Assembly (NCBI GenBank): GCA_947561585.1 | Contig: CANNZV010001052.1 | Location: forward strand, 1 to 64,000 | Direction: 5' to 3' | Length of the DNA: 64,000 nt | Origin: Caprella mutica | Lineage: Eukaryota; Arthropoda; Malacostraca; Amphipoda; Caprellidae | Part shown: positions 11,350-23,317 of the stretch, one piece after another | How positions within the stretch are numbered: the stretch's first letter is position 1 | Layout: each line of letters begins with the position of its first letter | Made by a program: the position numbers and the translations under genes | Notes under the pieces: generated by a model | Seen by the model: only the letters and a program-made list of their open reading frames with translations | Databases searched by the model: none | What the model was told of the DNA's origin: nothing

Positions 11350-11554
11350 TTAAGATGTAATTTATTACCTTTAGGGGACCGCCCCAAAAATTTTGAAAAA
11401 AATTTATAATTGAAGTTATGGTTCTGAAACCTCGTATGTATATATAAAATTGAATTGTCTATCGTTTTTATTCTTGACATTTTTTCGATTAGACCCATAG
11501 AAAACGAGTTATTCGAATTTCGAACAAATTTCGAACCATTTTAAAAAAAACCTC

Positions 11555-11850
11555 GCCTATTTTTTGGTTGAAGCTAGAGCATTGCGGTTTTTTGCATTCG
11601 ATTCTCCATACTGATATCTACAATATGATCTTCTTCGATTTTTGATTTTCGAATGGGTTTTTAAATTTCGACTTTTTCATAAAAAGTAAACCAAAAATTT
11701 TGAAAATAATTTTTTGTCGGAAAAAATTTTCTACAACAAATTCGAAAATCAAAAATCGAAGAAAATCATATTGTAGATATCATCATGGAGTATCGAATGC
11801 AAAAAACCGCAATGCTCTAGCTTCAACCAAAAAATAGGTGGGGTTTTTTG
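11555..11850. repeat. Long imperfect stem-loop
   Basis: The arms run from about 11555 to 11675 and 11730 to 11850. CTATTTTTTGGTTGAAGCTAGAGC pairs with GCTCTAGCTTCAACC, and ATGATCTTCTTCGATTTTTG pairs with its complement near 11755. Transcribed, it would fold into a hairpin of more than 100 bp. Confidence 0.8.
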
Positions 11851-11948
11851 AATTACAAGAATTGTAGATATCAGAATTAGTAGGAATTTCCTTTCAAAGT
11901 TTGATGATCTGACACGCAGCGTCCATCCACTTCGAAGGTTTGGGGACA

Positions 11949-12853
11949 ACTGATTCACAGATCATTGAATATAGGAAGATGTTTCACTGCTACGTGGACG
12001 CTAGTGGCCAAATAATTATTTAACTGCGAGCGTATCAGCCAATCAGAGAGAGGGGTACCGTGACATCACATATGTACTACAAACGTACTAACAAACGAGC
12101 ATATGTACATATATATAACGGTCAGAGCTACATTTTCTTTTACTACCAATAAGGGGAAACTGAAGTAGTAATGTAAATTTTAATTTTCAGGAAAAAAGGT
12201 TAATTTAAGTTTTATATTTTAACGTATATTTATTATAGGCTTAAATAGAAAACAAGAATCGAAGTCGCAACTAAAATATTTCGAGCAAACTGAATAGTGA
12301 CTTATTAACTGTTCAGTCTCAACGCCATTGTGCAAGTTTTTAACCACAGATTGTAATCATGTTTTTTGGACAAAAACAACCGATCTCTAAATGTATTGAT
12401 ACAATTATTGATAAATGAACATTTTCGTACATTGCCCATTTCTCACTAGTTTAATATTTATGAAAGTTACAATAATTATTAAATTTAGTCACAGACTACG
12501 GCGCACGTCCGCATGCTAACGATATTGCATCAGAAATAAACCGACGCTCCGCGGCTCCAAATTCATATGAACACACGTACAAAACATGTACAGAACAGAA
12601 ATAATTATATTATTTAAAAATATATAATTTTATTATCAGTTTTATATCATAAATGAATATTTTGATTTTAAATAGCATATAAAGTTAAATACCATTCTCT
12701 TTATGTCGTTTTTGAATAATTAAAAATAAGTAATGTATCAATCGTAGGCAACTCCAAGTATACGTCACGGTACGGACGATTCCGGTGCCAAATGTCGCTA
12801 GAAAATTGAAAATACTGTAGTGCAACATCTTCCTATATTCAATGATCTGTGAC
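11949..12853. mobile_element. Nested inverted-repeat element
   Basis: The terminal sequence CACAGATCATTGAATATAGG with AAGATGTTTCACTGC (11952-11989) occurs inverted at about 12818-12852, where the complement of AAGATGTTGCACTAC is seen. The ends match over about 35 bp. The host sequence CTGA lies just outside on both sides. The interior includes a GC-richer stretch near 12500 but no recognised gene. Confidence 0.75.
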
Positions 12854-13154
12854 TGACTAATCTCTCTTTGCATTCATTGGTGTGAGCCTGATATACTGGT
12901 ATGTTTGATACCAGATATAGCGATATAATTAATTATTACGAATTATAATTGGCTGAGAGATGGTTATTAGAGTACATATTGACTCCCTACCCCCCGGCCC
13001 ACTTTTCCCTTTCTCCCTCTCCCCAGGGGGTTAGAGTTATACGAGACCTCTGGTATTTTGCACACACTATAAGAAGGTTATAAAGCAACTATTTACACAA
13101 TAAAAAAATAAGATAAAATTTTGAGATTTCTTCGGAGGGCGGTCCCCTTTAGTG

Positions 13155-13540
13155 TAATCCCAAGAAAAAGGAAATAGTTATTACCCAGAGTATATGAAAA
13201 TAGTTATACCATTTCTTTTTGATATATAACTATTAAATATGAAGATAATTTCTCAGAGATTACTCATGAGCTATCTATATTTTGTCGGGGAAGATGTTCA
13301 ATCACTACAATTATGGTAAAATTTCTAATACAATTAATTTTTTCTAGCAAGACCCGTGGAAATTCCACGGGATGAGAACTAACAAAAATGTTTTGATAGA
13401 ACTGATTATTATATGACTGATTTAGACAGAAAACATATAAAACGCAGCAAATGTGTAACATGCTTCTGAAAATAATATCCTTTGTATTTAATTATCTTAG
13501 TCGCATCACATACTCGATTTACACAAACTTTAAGATCGAA
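13155..13540. other. AT-rich spacer
   Basis: No gene, RNA or clear repeat is seen. One 65-codon minus-strand frame (13264-13461) has no recognisable content. Confidence 0.4.
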
Positions 13541-14120
13541 TGTCTGTTAAACCCGTTTTGTGACTGACAGACCGACTGACACGTCTTATTTTATATTATG
13601 AGGTACTATTGATAGAGTGTCTGTTAAACGTATTTTGTTTAGCACCAAACAATATTTTTTCTAAACTAAGTTATATTTTAGATCCACAGTTCCTCCCCAC
13701 AGCCCCCATCACTTCCCCATATACACTTCCTCCGCCTTCACTTCCTCCAATTACACTTCCACCACCTACATTTCACACCCAATACTTCCCCACCTTCACT
13801 TCCACCACCTACAATTCCACCATCTACACTTCCACCATCTACACTTCCACCATCTACACTTCCACCATCTATACACTTCCACCATCTGCACTTGCCACAA
13901 ATTCACTTTCCTACTTTTACTTCCCTCATCTTCACTTCCTCCACCTACACTTCCCCAAAATTAACATCTCCCACCTTCTCTTCTCTCACCTTCCCTTCCC
14001 CCACATACACTTCCCCAACTTCATTTACCCACCTCCAATTGCCTCACCTTTTACTAAATATAATCAAATTGAAGCACACATTGAAGCACATTGAAGCACA
14101 CACACTGTAAAGCAGTCTCA
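13541..14120. repeat. Dispersed module with pyrimidine-rich core, copy 2
   Basis: This is the same order of blocks as 8866-9500: ACCCGTTTTGTGAC, then GTCTTATTTTATA, a GTACTATTGATAGAGTGTC block, TTAGATCCACAGTTCCTCC, a CTTCCACCATCTACA array (about 13700-14030) and the ATAATCAAATTGAAG tail. Here the tail ends with three copies of a TTGAAGCACACA motif. The two copies are about 4.7 kb apart in the same orientation. Confidence 0.75.
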
Positions 14121-14338
14121 ATAAAAATTATTAAATTAAAATGCTTTATCTACCCACAGAAATATTTTAAATAGTAAAATTTGAATTGGTTTACGAATTA
14201 TTGAGTTTTCAACAAAAACTGTCCGAATGCTTCCGGTTCTCACCTATACTTAGTTAATTAATTGAGTCTTATCATCTGATTTTCTTTGTAATTCCTCCTC
14301 TTTGGATGTCTTATAGTAAGTCTCTGTGACTAAGAATT

Positions 14339-14648
14339 TACCTCTATATAGTGAACTTACCTCTATAGTGAACTTACCTCTATAGTGAACTTACCTCTAT
14401 AGTGAACTTACCTCTATAGTGAACTTACCTCTATAGTGAACTTACCTCTATAGTGAACTTACCTCTATAGTGAACTTACCTCTATAGTGAACTTACCTCT
14501 ATAGTGAACTTACCTCTATAGTGAACTTACCTCTATAGTGAACTTACCTCTATATAGTGAACTTACCTCTATATAGTGAACTTACCTCTATAGTGAACTT
14601 ACCTCTATAGTGAACTTACCTCTATAGTGAACTTACCTCTATAGTGAA
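14339..14648. repeat. 17-bp tandem array (CCTCTATAGTGAACTTA)
   Basis: About 18 near-perfect units are present; three are 19 bp long, with TATA in place of TA. The unit resembles the terminal sequence of the pogo-like MITE family (CTCCTCTATAATGAA or TTCACTATAGAGG), whose ends occur immediately downstream. The array probably arose by amplification of a MITE end. Confidence 0.9.
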
Positions 14649-14699
14649 CATATTTAGTTTAGTCTGCTACAAATGACTCTAAGTTTTCTATGAATCTCT

Positions 14700-14955
14700 A
14701 TATAGTAAATTTGTTCTATTTCATTATAGAGGAGTTCTACCAGTACAACTCCTCTATAATGAAGTCATGAATCGTAAACCATTCTGATTTTTAGAGTTCT
14801 GAGAATTGAAAAACCCTGTATAAGGAATTTATTTCAAAAAGAAATAAAATATTTTCTATAGTCTGTCATGAAAAGGCCAATTTTCTATTCATCTCATATT
14901 TCCTCTACAGTAGAGTGAACTAGTTGGAGTTCACTATAGAGGAGTTCTGTTGTAG
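14700..14955. mobile_element. Cluster of pogo-like MITE ends
   Basis: TCATTATAGAGGAGTTCTAC (14731-14750) meets CAGTACAACTCCTCTATAATG head to head, and a third end, TTCACTATAGAGGAGTTCTG, lies at about 14930. Ends of the form CAGTAGAACTCC resemble those of pogo/Tigger elements. The interiors are short or missing, so this is a rearranged cluster. Confidence 0.7.
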
Positions 14956-14959
14956 AATT

Positions 14960-16980
14960 ATACCAGTGTTTTTATCATACAGACAATATCAATAGGTACA
15001 CACAGAGACACTCCGCTTCTCTCGCTATTGTAAGACATGTCATACAGAAACAGTAACCTAAACTTGTTATTTTGGAAACGTCAGTTAGCCTGCGTTTAGA
15101 ATATGATAGGTATAGTCAAAGTGTTAGAAATTAGTGAATTTTTTCTTAGATGATATTCCTATTGTTTTTTTAGTATATCTTAACATATCTTTGAATAAAC
15201 GTGCTCGCACGAACTTATTATTTTATTTTGTGCATGAGGTTTTTTTGGCTAGGTAATTATACCAGTATCTAGATACCTAATTGCGGCGTAGCAAACAATC
15301 AGGTTATTAGCATTAAAACTAACAAAGACAGTTATTAAATTAATTGATTAATAATGGTAGTAATACTGTGAAATGAATTTATTAGAGCAGATATTATTTA
15401 CCACAAACTATTTTAACATTTAAGTTTTTAACACAATTCGATTTTAGAAGCAATTGAACTTATTTCCAATAATTTGCAATAAAGAATATAATTTTAATAT
15501 ATGCTTTAATAAATAATTTATAAAAATATGAATATTAAGTACTTGGAAAATTCTATCAAAGAGTACTACAAATTGAAAATAAAATACGTTTCTACGAGCC
15601 CATTAATTGTAGTGTAAAAGTAGTCTCATTATTTCCGGATTTGTATGTGAGAAAAATAATTCTATTTTTTAAATTGAATTTTCAAAGATAATTTCAATCC
15701 ATATCAATTCTAATTTTCATTTTGTTCTTTTCAATGTCTCCAAATTGTCTCTATTATCATCAGTCACATTTGCAGTATTCAGCTTCCCAGCAATTTAGTT
15801 TCAATTCTAATTTGTAACAAGAGCGACATGGTCAACTAATAGTATCGGCGATAAATCTCTAGCAACCTAAGGACATTTTGCCTTGCAATTACTCGCTAAA
15901 ATGAACTCTAAAGGCAAGGTAGGATCACCCCCATCTTTTTTTCTCTCTCTCAAGGTGTATCACTCTTGATATTATTTTAATGAGACATTCCTACCGTGCC
16001 TGCATATTTGTTTATCATTTCTTATGTACTTTGTGCTCTTCATTTATTAACAGCGGAATATATTACAGTGATTAACTCGCAGGATAAATACAATTGAACA
16101 ATGCACACTTTATTAGGTATAATCGCATGAAAATTTACTAATAGAGTATCGCAGGACAAATTAAATGAATGCTATAATTTGCTATTGCTTCTCAGATTTT
16201 TGCTAACTATCGGTTTAAAATATTTTATATATTCATACATATAATTTATAAATAATGTAAAATGTGCCATATCTGGTATACGAAAACATTTCAATCATGA
16301 CGTCCATATAACGCACTGTGCAGACCTATAGTGACGTCAGAGTAGTAAGAAATATAGCACATTTTATCAAAAAGAATCAAATTATGATGTAACTCAGTTT
16401 GTATTTTATTGATATTGATAAAGAAAAAATATATAAAATTTACAATGATAAAATTTGACATTTAAAACAAATTTACTTGAAAAGAGAGATGAGTTTTTAA
16501 AACAATAGATTATAGGGGTTCATGTAGTGTAGTTCATTCAAATTTATATTTTATTTAAATCAACGATTAACAATACGGATTTGTTTTCGTAGAATATCTT
16601 ACGCAAAAACCTAACTATGAGATTCAGTTACAATATAATTTATCAGTTGATGTTGCAATCTCTCATGTGAAACTCATTATTTCATTTCAATAAAAGTTTT
16701 AAATTACAATGTATTTTACTGTTTTTTTGTGTAATATTTAAATCAACAAGAGGTGTAAATCAATCAAACAAAACTGAGTAAATTTGAACGTTATAATCGT
16801 TTAATTTATTTTTTTGATAACTTTCATTTCTATAGCTTGGTATAATGACAAACATGCGAATTTTTTTTATTGAAATGCATCCTTAAATATTAGATAGAAT
16901 GTGAAATTTATTTTCATATTCATTTTTCACATTTATCAAGTTATAAGTCTACAACATATCGACTCAGACAAGAAGGATAT
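14960..16980. other. AT-rich spacer, no gene seen
   Basis: No frame over 60 codons occurs, and no RNA gene or long repeat is seen. A moderately complex, less AT-rich patch lies at about 15745-15930. A weak inverted pair (ATGTGCCATATCT and its partner GAAATATAGCACATTTTA) spans about 16259-16373 and encloses a TGACGTCA octamer. Confidence 0.4.
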
Positions 16981-16981
16981 A

Positions 16982-17242
16982 TTACTGGGATATTAAAGGA
17001 ATATCTCCGGAATAAATTATTCTTGCTTTAACTACTTCCTTATAATATCTTTGAAGAAGTCCTTTTTGCCTGAATTGCTCCCTCAACATCCCCGGAATAA
17101 ATTTTTCTTCCCTTGGTAACCGACATATCTTCATAACGGAGTAAGGTCCGCACGCCCCACACACGGAGTCTGTGCGTGACCATGCCATCAGCTTGTCACC
17201 ACCAAGCATCTTAACAGGTACCCAGTGAGCACTAAGCATCAT
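16982..17242 (-). other. Unrecognised 86-codon open frame
   Basis: The frame encodes a protein with a mixed, non-repetitive composition (several Cys, Arg and Lys; a CGACGPYSVMK stretch). I do not recognise it. The phrase EEKFIPGMLRE corresponds to a CCCCGGAATAAATTTTTCTT DNA word that recurs in variant form at 16999 and 52913, hinting at a dispersed repeat. There is no evidence of splicing or expression. Confidence 0.2.
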
Positions 17243-18690
17243 AGAGCAATGTCTGAAATGCAGAGTATGGACCGGTAGCTAGGCACTGAGCAATCATGAC
17301 TTAACTATGCCGTGTATTTTCACGACTATCATAGTTATTTGTAAGCGAACAGATGAGTAGCAGTGATCTTCTTGGATGGAGAAGAGCAGCTATCCGTATT
17401 TTTTTAGGGTGATGGAGGTTTAGAAAGACTGTTTTGACCATTCAGGGTCCTATTGGCGAAAGATAAAGAATACAAAGGAGTTTGACGAAATATTCAGGCA
17501 TTAGATGCTGCTTTATCAATTTATAGCTTAGGTATATCCTATAATAGTTTCTCGACTCTAAAGAAATTAGATTAGACTTACAAAAAAAAATTAGAAGATA
17601 AGCTACTATATATAAAAATAATATGTAAATAAATAATCGAACCCTATACCACGACTGTTACATATAACACACACACTCAAACCATCCATAGTATAAATAG
17701 TAGAACCTTTCCACGTGTTTTTAGAGACTCTCCTAATTTGTAGGTGACATATAGTTCAGGTTCACTAAATCATGTCAGTATAGAATTTACACATACTCCT
17801 CGTTATATAAGTCTTTTTGTGACTATATTCTCTCTTCGCCATAGTTTAGAGTTGTGGAACACTCTTAAATGAACCAGGACTATTTTAACGTCAATTATAA
17901 ACAGTTTGGGAAGATAAATTGAATAGCGAACTGATACACTCTATCGAAAACTGAATACATTGATCTGCTAATGTGACTGATTCCATCGGCACCCTTCAGC
18001 CTAATGATAAACATTCGCACTAAAAATTAAACCAGATACTTCCATTAGGAAAAGCACTATATGAATTCTGACCATTCAATATCTATTTATGAAATATTTC
18101 TATTTCATTTTTTTCGAGTTTTGTGCGAAATAAATTTAGATGTGTTATGTAAGAACAGTTTTATTTTTAGTGAAAGTTCCAACTCCAGAAGTCGGTTTCA
18201 AATCAGTTCAAATTCCTGATGGGTTGATTGGAGCTGCAACCCCGGAGCTATCATACCAATGACCGATACAACTTAATGTCTCCCTAATTACATTTTGTTC
18301 AGTCCGATTACGCAAATGAATAATTAGTGAGTGAAGAGCATTGTCGTGGGGTTGTCTCCGCTGAATAAATCATTTTATTATTATTTATCAGGTCGTTTAT
18401 TTCTCTGTGGGGTGCCAGCCAATTTGTAAAGTGAGTTTAATGACTCGTGTAGCATTGCGGAGTTATGACAGGTCTTTGAATTTCAAGTTTGAATATCACA
18501 GTCTATTGAAAGATAGAGGCATATTAATCAAATATGGGGGTATTGACACAACCGGGAAAGAATATAGTAATTTTTCACATTCTATAATTTTTAGACTATA
18601 TATAATCGCTAAATCATTTTCAAGATGAGCTTCAATTGGCCCTTTTTGAAGTTGGTAGGTTTTCATTTTGAAACAGTTAAAGAATTCGAT
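17243..18690. other. AT-rich spacer
   Basis: No supported gene or clear repeat. A 73-codon frame at 18407-18628 has no recognisable content. Confidence 0.4.
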
Positions 18691-18699
18691 TTAGCAGGC

Positions 18700-19478
18700 G
18701 ATTTATTTAAAAACCGTAAAAGTATCCGACTTGGAGAGCGATTCATTTAGATAGCGTGAAGGGGTTGGATTCACCGGGTGATTCATTTACAGAGCGTGAA
18801 GTGAAAGTGTTGGATTCAGCGGACGATTCATTTACAGACCATGAAGGTGTTGGATTCACCGGGTGATTCATTTACAGAGCGTGAAGGTGTTGGATTCACC
18901 GGGTGATTCATTTACAGAGCGTGAAGGTGTTGGATTCACCGGGTGATTCATTTACAGAGCGTGAAGGTGTTGGATTTACCGGGTGATTCATTTAAAGAGC
19001 GTGAAGGTGTTGGATTCGCCGGATGATTCACTTACAGAGCGTGAAGGTGTTGGATTCACCGGGTGATTCATTTACAGACCGTGAAAGTGTTAGATTCACC
19101 GGGTGATTCATTTACAGACCGTGAAGGTGTTAGATTCACCGGGTGATTCATTTACAGAGCGTGAAGGTGTTGGATTCGCCGGATGATTCATTTACAGAGC
19201 GTGAAGGTGTTAGATTCACCGGGTGATTCATTTGCAGAGCGTGAAGGTGTTAGATTCACCGAGTGATTCATTTACAGAGCGTGAAGGTGTTGGATTCGCC
19301 GGATGATTCATTTACAGAGCGTGAAGGTGTTGGATTCACCGGGTGATTCATTTACAGACCGTGAAGGTGTTAGATTCACCGGGTGATTCATTTGCAGACC
19401 GTGAAAGTGTTAGATTCACCGGGTGATTCATTTACAGACCGTGAAGGTGTTGGATTCGCCGGGTGATTCATTTACATA
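18700..19478. repeat. 40-bp tandem array
   Basis: There are about 19 units of a GGTGTTGGATTCACCGGGTG plus ATTCATTTACAGAGCGTGAA type. The first units (from about 18700) are more diverged. Variants (TAGATT for TGGATT, GACC for GAGC, GCCGGA for ACCGGG) recur in a patterned way, suggesting amplification of multi-unit blocks. No stable protein frame results because 40 is not a multiple of three. Confidence 0.92.
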
Positions 19479-19489
19479 GACACAGTGAT

Positions 19490-20700
19490 TGGCCATCAAG
19501 TGGCTAGGTGTAGCGCAGAGTAAAGCAATCACTCCGTGTCACTATCGAGATTAGCAACACAAATTGTAAGCCAGCGATGCACTAACGTCTCATTTGTTCA
19601 CTGGACACACTCACTTCCCAGGAATAACAAATTACACCAAAAATAAACCATTTCTCGGTGCAAATAGAAAATTAGCAATTGTTAAAAAGTGTAATTAACA
19701 GACTGGTAAAGTGGCAGTAATTATCTAATTGGGAGTAGAGTTGTTTATAGGTCTCATTGCTGAATCTCTAATTTATTTGACACTAATTAGTCACATATGG
19801 AAATAATTACCTACAAAAATCTGGAATGTGTTCAATTTAACCTTCAAATGAAAGAGAGAATATTTATTCATCTTCGTGAATTGAAAAGACTTACTTTCCA
19901 AAGTATAAAAGACGAAAATATTAATTTAGTTTATATTGTCATAACAAAAATAAGAGTATTCAAGTTTAATATTAAATTAAATGAATTATTATTTAAGTGG
20001 TATTATTTCTGATAGTTCTGGTCAAATGAACCAAAGAAAACTATTGTGAATAAGATATATAAATAATAACTATAATGATCTGTAAATCAATAAATTGGAT
20101 TTCAAATTAACGGTGTTTTTTATTTCCAAATTTAAATTATTTTCTAAGCATAAAATAAAAACATTCATTCAGCATTTGAGAACAGAACGATCGATATTAA
20201 TTATCTTTGAAAGTAACAGTGGGGCAATGGAAGATAGTGAGCCTATATATGTAATCTTCTATGTCCCCACCATAATTTTCTCCCTACGCGGTTATGAATC
20301 TTGCACGGTGCAAAATATGGAATCACTAATTAATATAGAATTATATGTTCTCCATAATCGGATTATTTCAATGGATGAATATGATTAGCTTTTATAACAA
20401 TAAGTAATTATCTTCACTAATGAATTCAAAATATTTTACATCATTCAACAACCTCTGTTTCAAAATGAATCACTCTGATTAAATTGTGTCATCTTTAGCG
20501 TTAGAAGAGGAGTTATTCTTTACCTACGTCATATCATTGCCATTGATTTATAGATTTTAAAATATAAAGAATGAAATTTGTCTGTAATTTCAGTTTTTGA
20601 ATCTTAAAAAAAATTTAAGCCAAGACCATCAAGACGATTTGAGAAATAAAATTCTAAAATATCCCTGTCCTCACCATGATAGAATTTTTTTTAAATAGTA
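19490..20700. other. AT-rich spacer with one isolated satellite monomer
   Basis: No gene is supported. At 20250-20290 the sequence ATCTTCTATGTCCCCACC plus ATAATTTTCTCC matches single units of the 34/35-bp satellite at 38.3 and 51.1 kb. Frames of 71 and 97 codons (19797-20012 and 20095-20388) have AT-driven composition and no recognisable domain. Confidence 0.45.
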
Positions 20701-21040
20701 AATTTTGATTTAGTAGGGGTTTAACGTTAAAAGGAAATTAAATACAAGGGACAAGAAGAAGCAGTCAGAAAGGAAAATGGCTCCATGAACAAAGTCATCT
20801 ACCAACGTCAGTGACAATGCTCATAGATGCAGAATAGCTACTCCGTGAATACAGTCACTTACCAAAGAATATTACGAAAATTCGGAAAGGGACACAAGCA
20901 CCGATGACTGCACTCACGGATAGAAGAGGAAAATGAAGAGGTGATAGTAAATGAAGCCTACCTAACACAAAATCTAGGACCTCGTAATAGAAGAGCATAA
21001 CCCTATGCGTTATCCTTTAGAATTGTAAGCAACATTAAAA
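20700..21040. repeat. Dispersed repeat, copy 2 (uninterrupted)
   Basis: The whole repeat matches 656-932 joined to 1521-1625. It preserves the empty target site (CTACCTAACACAAAAT at about 20963-20978) where copy 1 holds the 580-bp TTAA element. Confidence 0.7.
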
Positions 21041-21324
21041 TAAATTAATAAAAATAATCATCAAGAGAAACATTCCATCAATGAGCTCTTTCACGTTTTA
21101 TAGTTTTTAGAGACTGCTACTTATCAAATAATTAGTTTTTCTTCGGCTACTTTTATAGATACATAGAAAAGTTAGTAGCGGGTGTATATAACAAACTCAT
21201 TCTGTTTTAACGGAGCAGTGGTACTTTATCTCATTTGAAATAAAGATAATAATTACGGCAATAGTAAGATAATTGAATTACTATTTTCGCATAATATCAT
21301 TGTTTTTATTGATAACACATTAGT

Positions 21325-21515
21325 TAAATTAGGAACGTATAATTAATTGTAGAGATATAATCAATTAATCAAGTTTAAATATAGAGGTTTTGTGGATAGA
21401 TAGGGTATCTCTATCATTGGATTTATGTATAAAAATAGTAACGTATAATTTAATTGTAGAGATATAATCAAGTTAAAATATAGGAGTTTAGTAGTAGATA
21501 GGCTATCTTTATCTA
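21325..21515. repeat. Two-copy direct repeat of about 108 bp
   Basis: The block AACGTATAATTAATTGTAGAGATATAATCAA with AAATATAGAGG, GTAGATA and TATCTTTATC-like words occurs at about 21332-21413 and again at about 21438-21513 with some differences. Confidence 0.7.
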
Positions 21516-21619
21516 ATAATGCCGTTAAAATGTTTCAGAGACTGGCCATTGACTCGTGTGTTCAATTAGAGTCCTGATATCCTAACTTCACGACTCTGAC
21601 TTAACCGATAACACTAATG

Positions 21620-22090
21620 GTGATACTGTAGAGACACTCACACTGAGACACTTGGAGACACTCAGACTGAGACACTTGGAGACTGAGACACTGAGACACT
21701 TGGAGACTGAGACACTGTGGAGACTGAGACACTGTGGAGACTGAGACACTGAGGAGACTGAGACACTACATGTGGAGACACTCAGACTGAGACACTGTGG
21801 AGACTGAGACACTACATGTGGAGACACTCAGACTGAGACACTGTGGAGACTGAGACACTGTGGAGACTGAGACATTGTGGAGACTGAGACACTGTGGAGA
21901 CTGAGACACTATGGAGACTGAGACACTGTGGAGACTGAGACACTGTAGAGACTGAGACACTGTGGAGACTGAGACACTGTGGAGACTGAGACACTGTGGA
22001 GACTGAGACACTGTGACTGAAACACTGTGGTGACTGAGACACTGAGGAGACTGAGACACTGTGACTGAGACACTGTGACTGAGACACTCT
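21620..22090. repeat. 17-bp tandem array (GTGGAGACTGAGACACT)
   Basis: About 25 units are present with variable shorter forms (GTGACTGAGACACT, TGGAGACACTCAGACTGAG). The minus strand gives open frames of 79-116 codons rich in Ser, Val and Gln (SVSQSPQCLS); these are consequences of the repeat. Confidence 0.9.
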
Positions 22091-22314
22091 ACAATTGATT
22101 TGCAATAACCCGACACTATAAACCAAATAACCGTACACTACCTAATTACCGGACTGTAGGAGAGTGATGCATGAATAACTTGTTATACCTAAAATGTCCC
22201 CGGGTACAGTTATTAGTTCAATACAAAGCATAGAAATGAAACACTACTTTATATTATACGCAAGGTATATCAACTACAAGGTAGAGTATTGCACAGGTTC
22301 ATATTAAGATGAAT

Positions 22315-22560
22315 TACAGTTTTGTTGTGAAAGACGCATATACGAACGCACTTATGTGACCCTGAAATATTAAATTACATACTCTATATACTATAAGGCG
22401 GGTTAAATAGTTATTTTCATATAAGGATATGAACATGGTTGTTTGAGCAGTGTACGGATGCAATGAAAAAAGTATTTAACTCGTTCTATAATGATATATA
22501 GAGTATATAATCTACATAAGTGCCCTTTTATGAGCGTATTTGTGGATGCGCAGAAGAGTA
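22315..22560. mobile_element. Hairpin MITE
   Basis: The left arm (about 22330-22410, with CGCACTTATGTGA, ATACTCTATATACTATA and CGGGTTAAATA) is complementary to the right arm (about 22465-22548, with TTTAACTCGTTC, TATATAGAGTATATAA and CATAAGTGC). The whole is about 230 bp with a short loop. It carries no coding sequence and its family is unknown. Confidence 0.7.
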
Positions 22561-23149
22561 TGAAACTCGTATCCATAGCATGCCTTGTAAGTTAATATAT
22601 CTTGATAATACGTATAGGTACTAGGTAGTAATTTCTCTGATATGAGGAAAAGTTACCACCATAGGTACTACTAGATTTGAGAGGCAAAGTAAATTATATA
22701 TATTTTTAAACTATATGTATGTGTTATATAATGTATAACAACAAATATAGTGTGAAAGTTATAGCACTGTATTTCAAAATCAACAAAGAATTATAACAAT
22801 ACTAGGTTGTGATTGGTCCTTTCGATCTAAGTGTGACGTCACACAAGAGTAGAAATAGGTAATTTTAAAACTGAAAATACTATCCACCATTGATTTTAAT
22901 TACCCTGTCTACGAAGACATGAAAAATTACTAAAAAGAATATTAATTAAAATCATTTTTTATATATTTATTTTCTATAAACTATTTCGACTATATCGGTA
23001 ACAAAGAGATAGTAATCTCAGTCGAAACATAACTTGGGATGACGTCAAGCGGAATATACTCCCATCACCCCGGTGGTAATTGTTCAGACCCTATGGCAAT
23101 ATCCCGTGCATTTGGGGGGTAACTCGATCATTTGTCACCAAGATGCTAA

Positions 23150-23205
23150 TGTCGGGGAGGGGGGGGGGACTGGAACAAGGGAGGGAGGGGTGTGTGAGGT
23201 GAACC
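23150..23205. other. G-rich tract with quadruplex potential
   Basis: Several runs of three or more G (GGGGAGG, then eleven G, then GGGAGGGAGGGG) lie within 50 bases on the + strand. No coding role is seen. Confidence 0.6.
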
Positions 23206-23317
23206 CTAGTTATAACTTTCAGAAGCGTCTGAATAGTAAATGACTAGGATGGAATTCTGTTATGGAAAAAGTTTGAAATATTAATGAATGGAATTTATGA
23301 ATGAGTAATCGTCCGTC

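Larger units (their letters stand above)
11374..13147. mobile_element. TTTA-flanked hairpin element (GGGGACCGCCC ends), second of pair
   Basis: TTTA (11370-11373) and TTTA (13148-13151) flank inverted ends GGGGACCGCCC. The element starts only 20 bp after the target copy of its neighbour (10555-11349) and shares the GGGGACCG start. It also shares the internal motif GCGGTTTTTTGCATTCGAT (11582) with its complement near 11790, so the two are related families. A long stem-loop spans about 11555-11850. Another inverted-repeat element lies inside at 11949-12853. Confidence 0.75.

Noticed and set aside
21588..22138. Three Ser/Gln/Val-rich minus-strand frames
   Set aside because: These are consequences of the 17-bp array read in all three frames.
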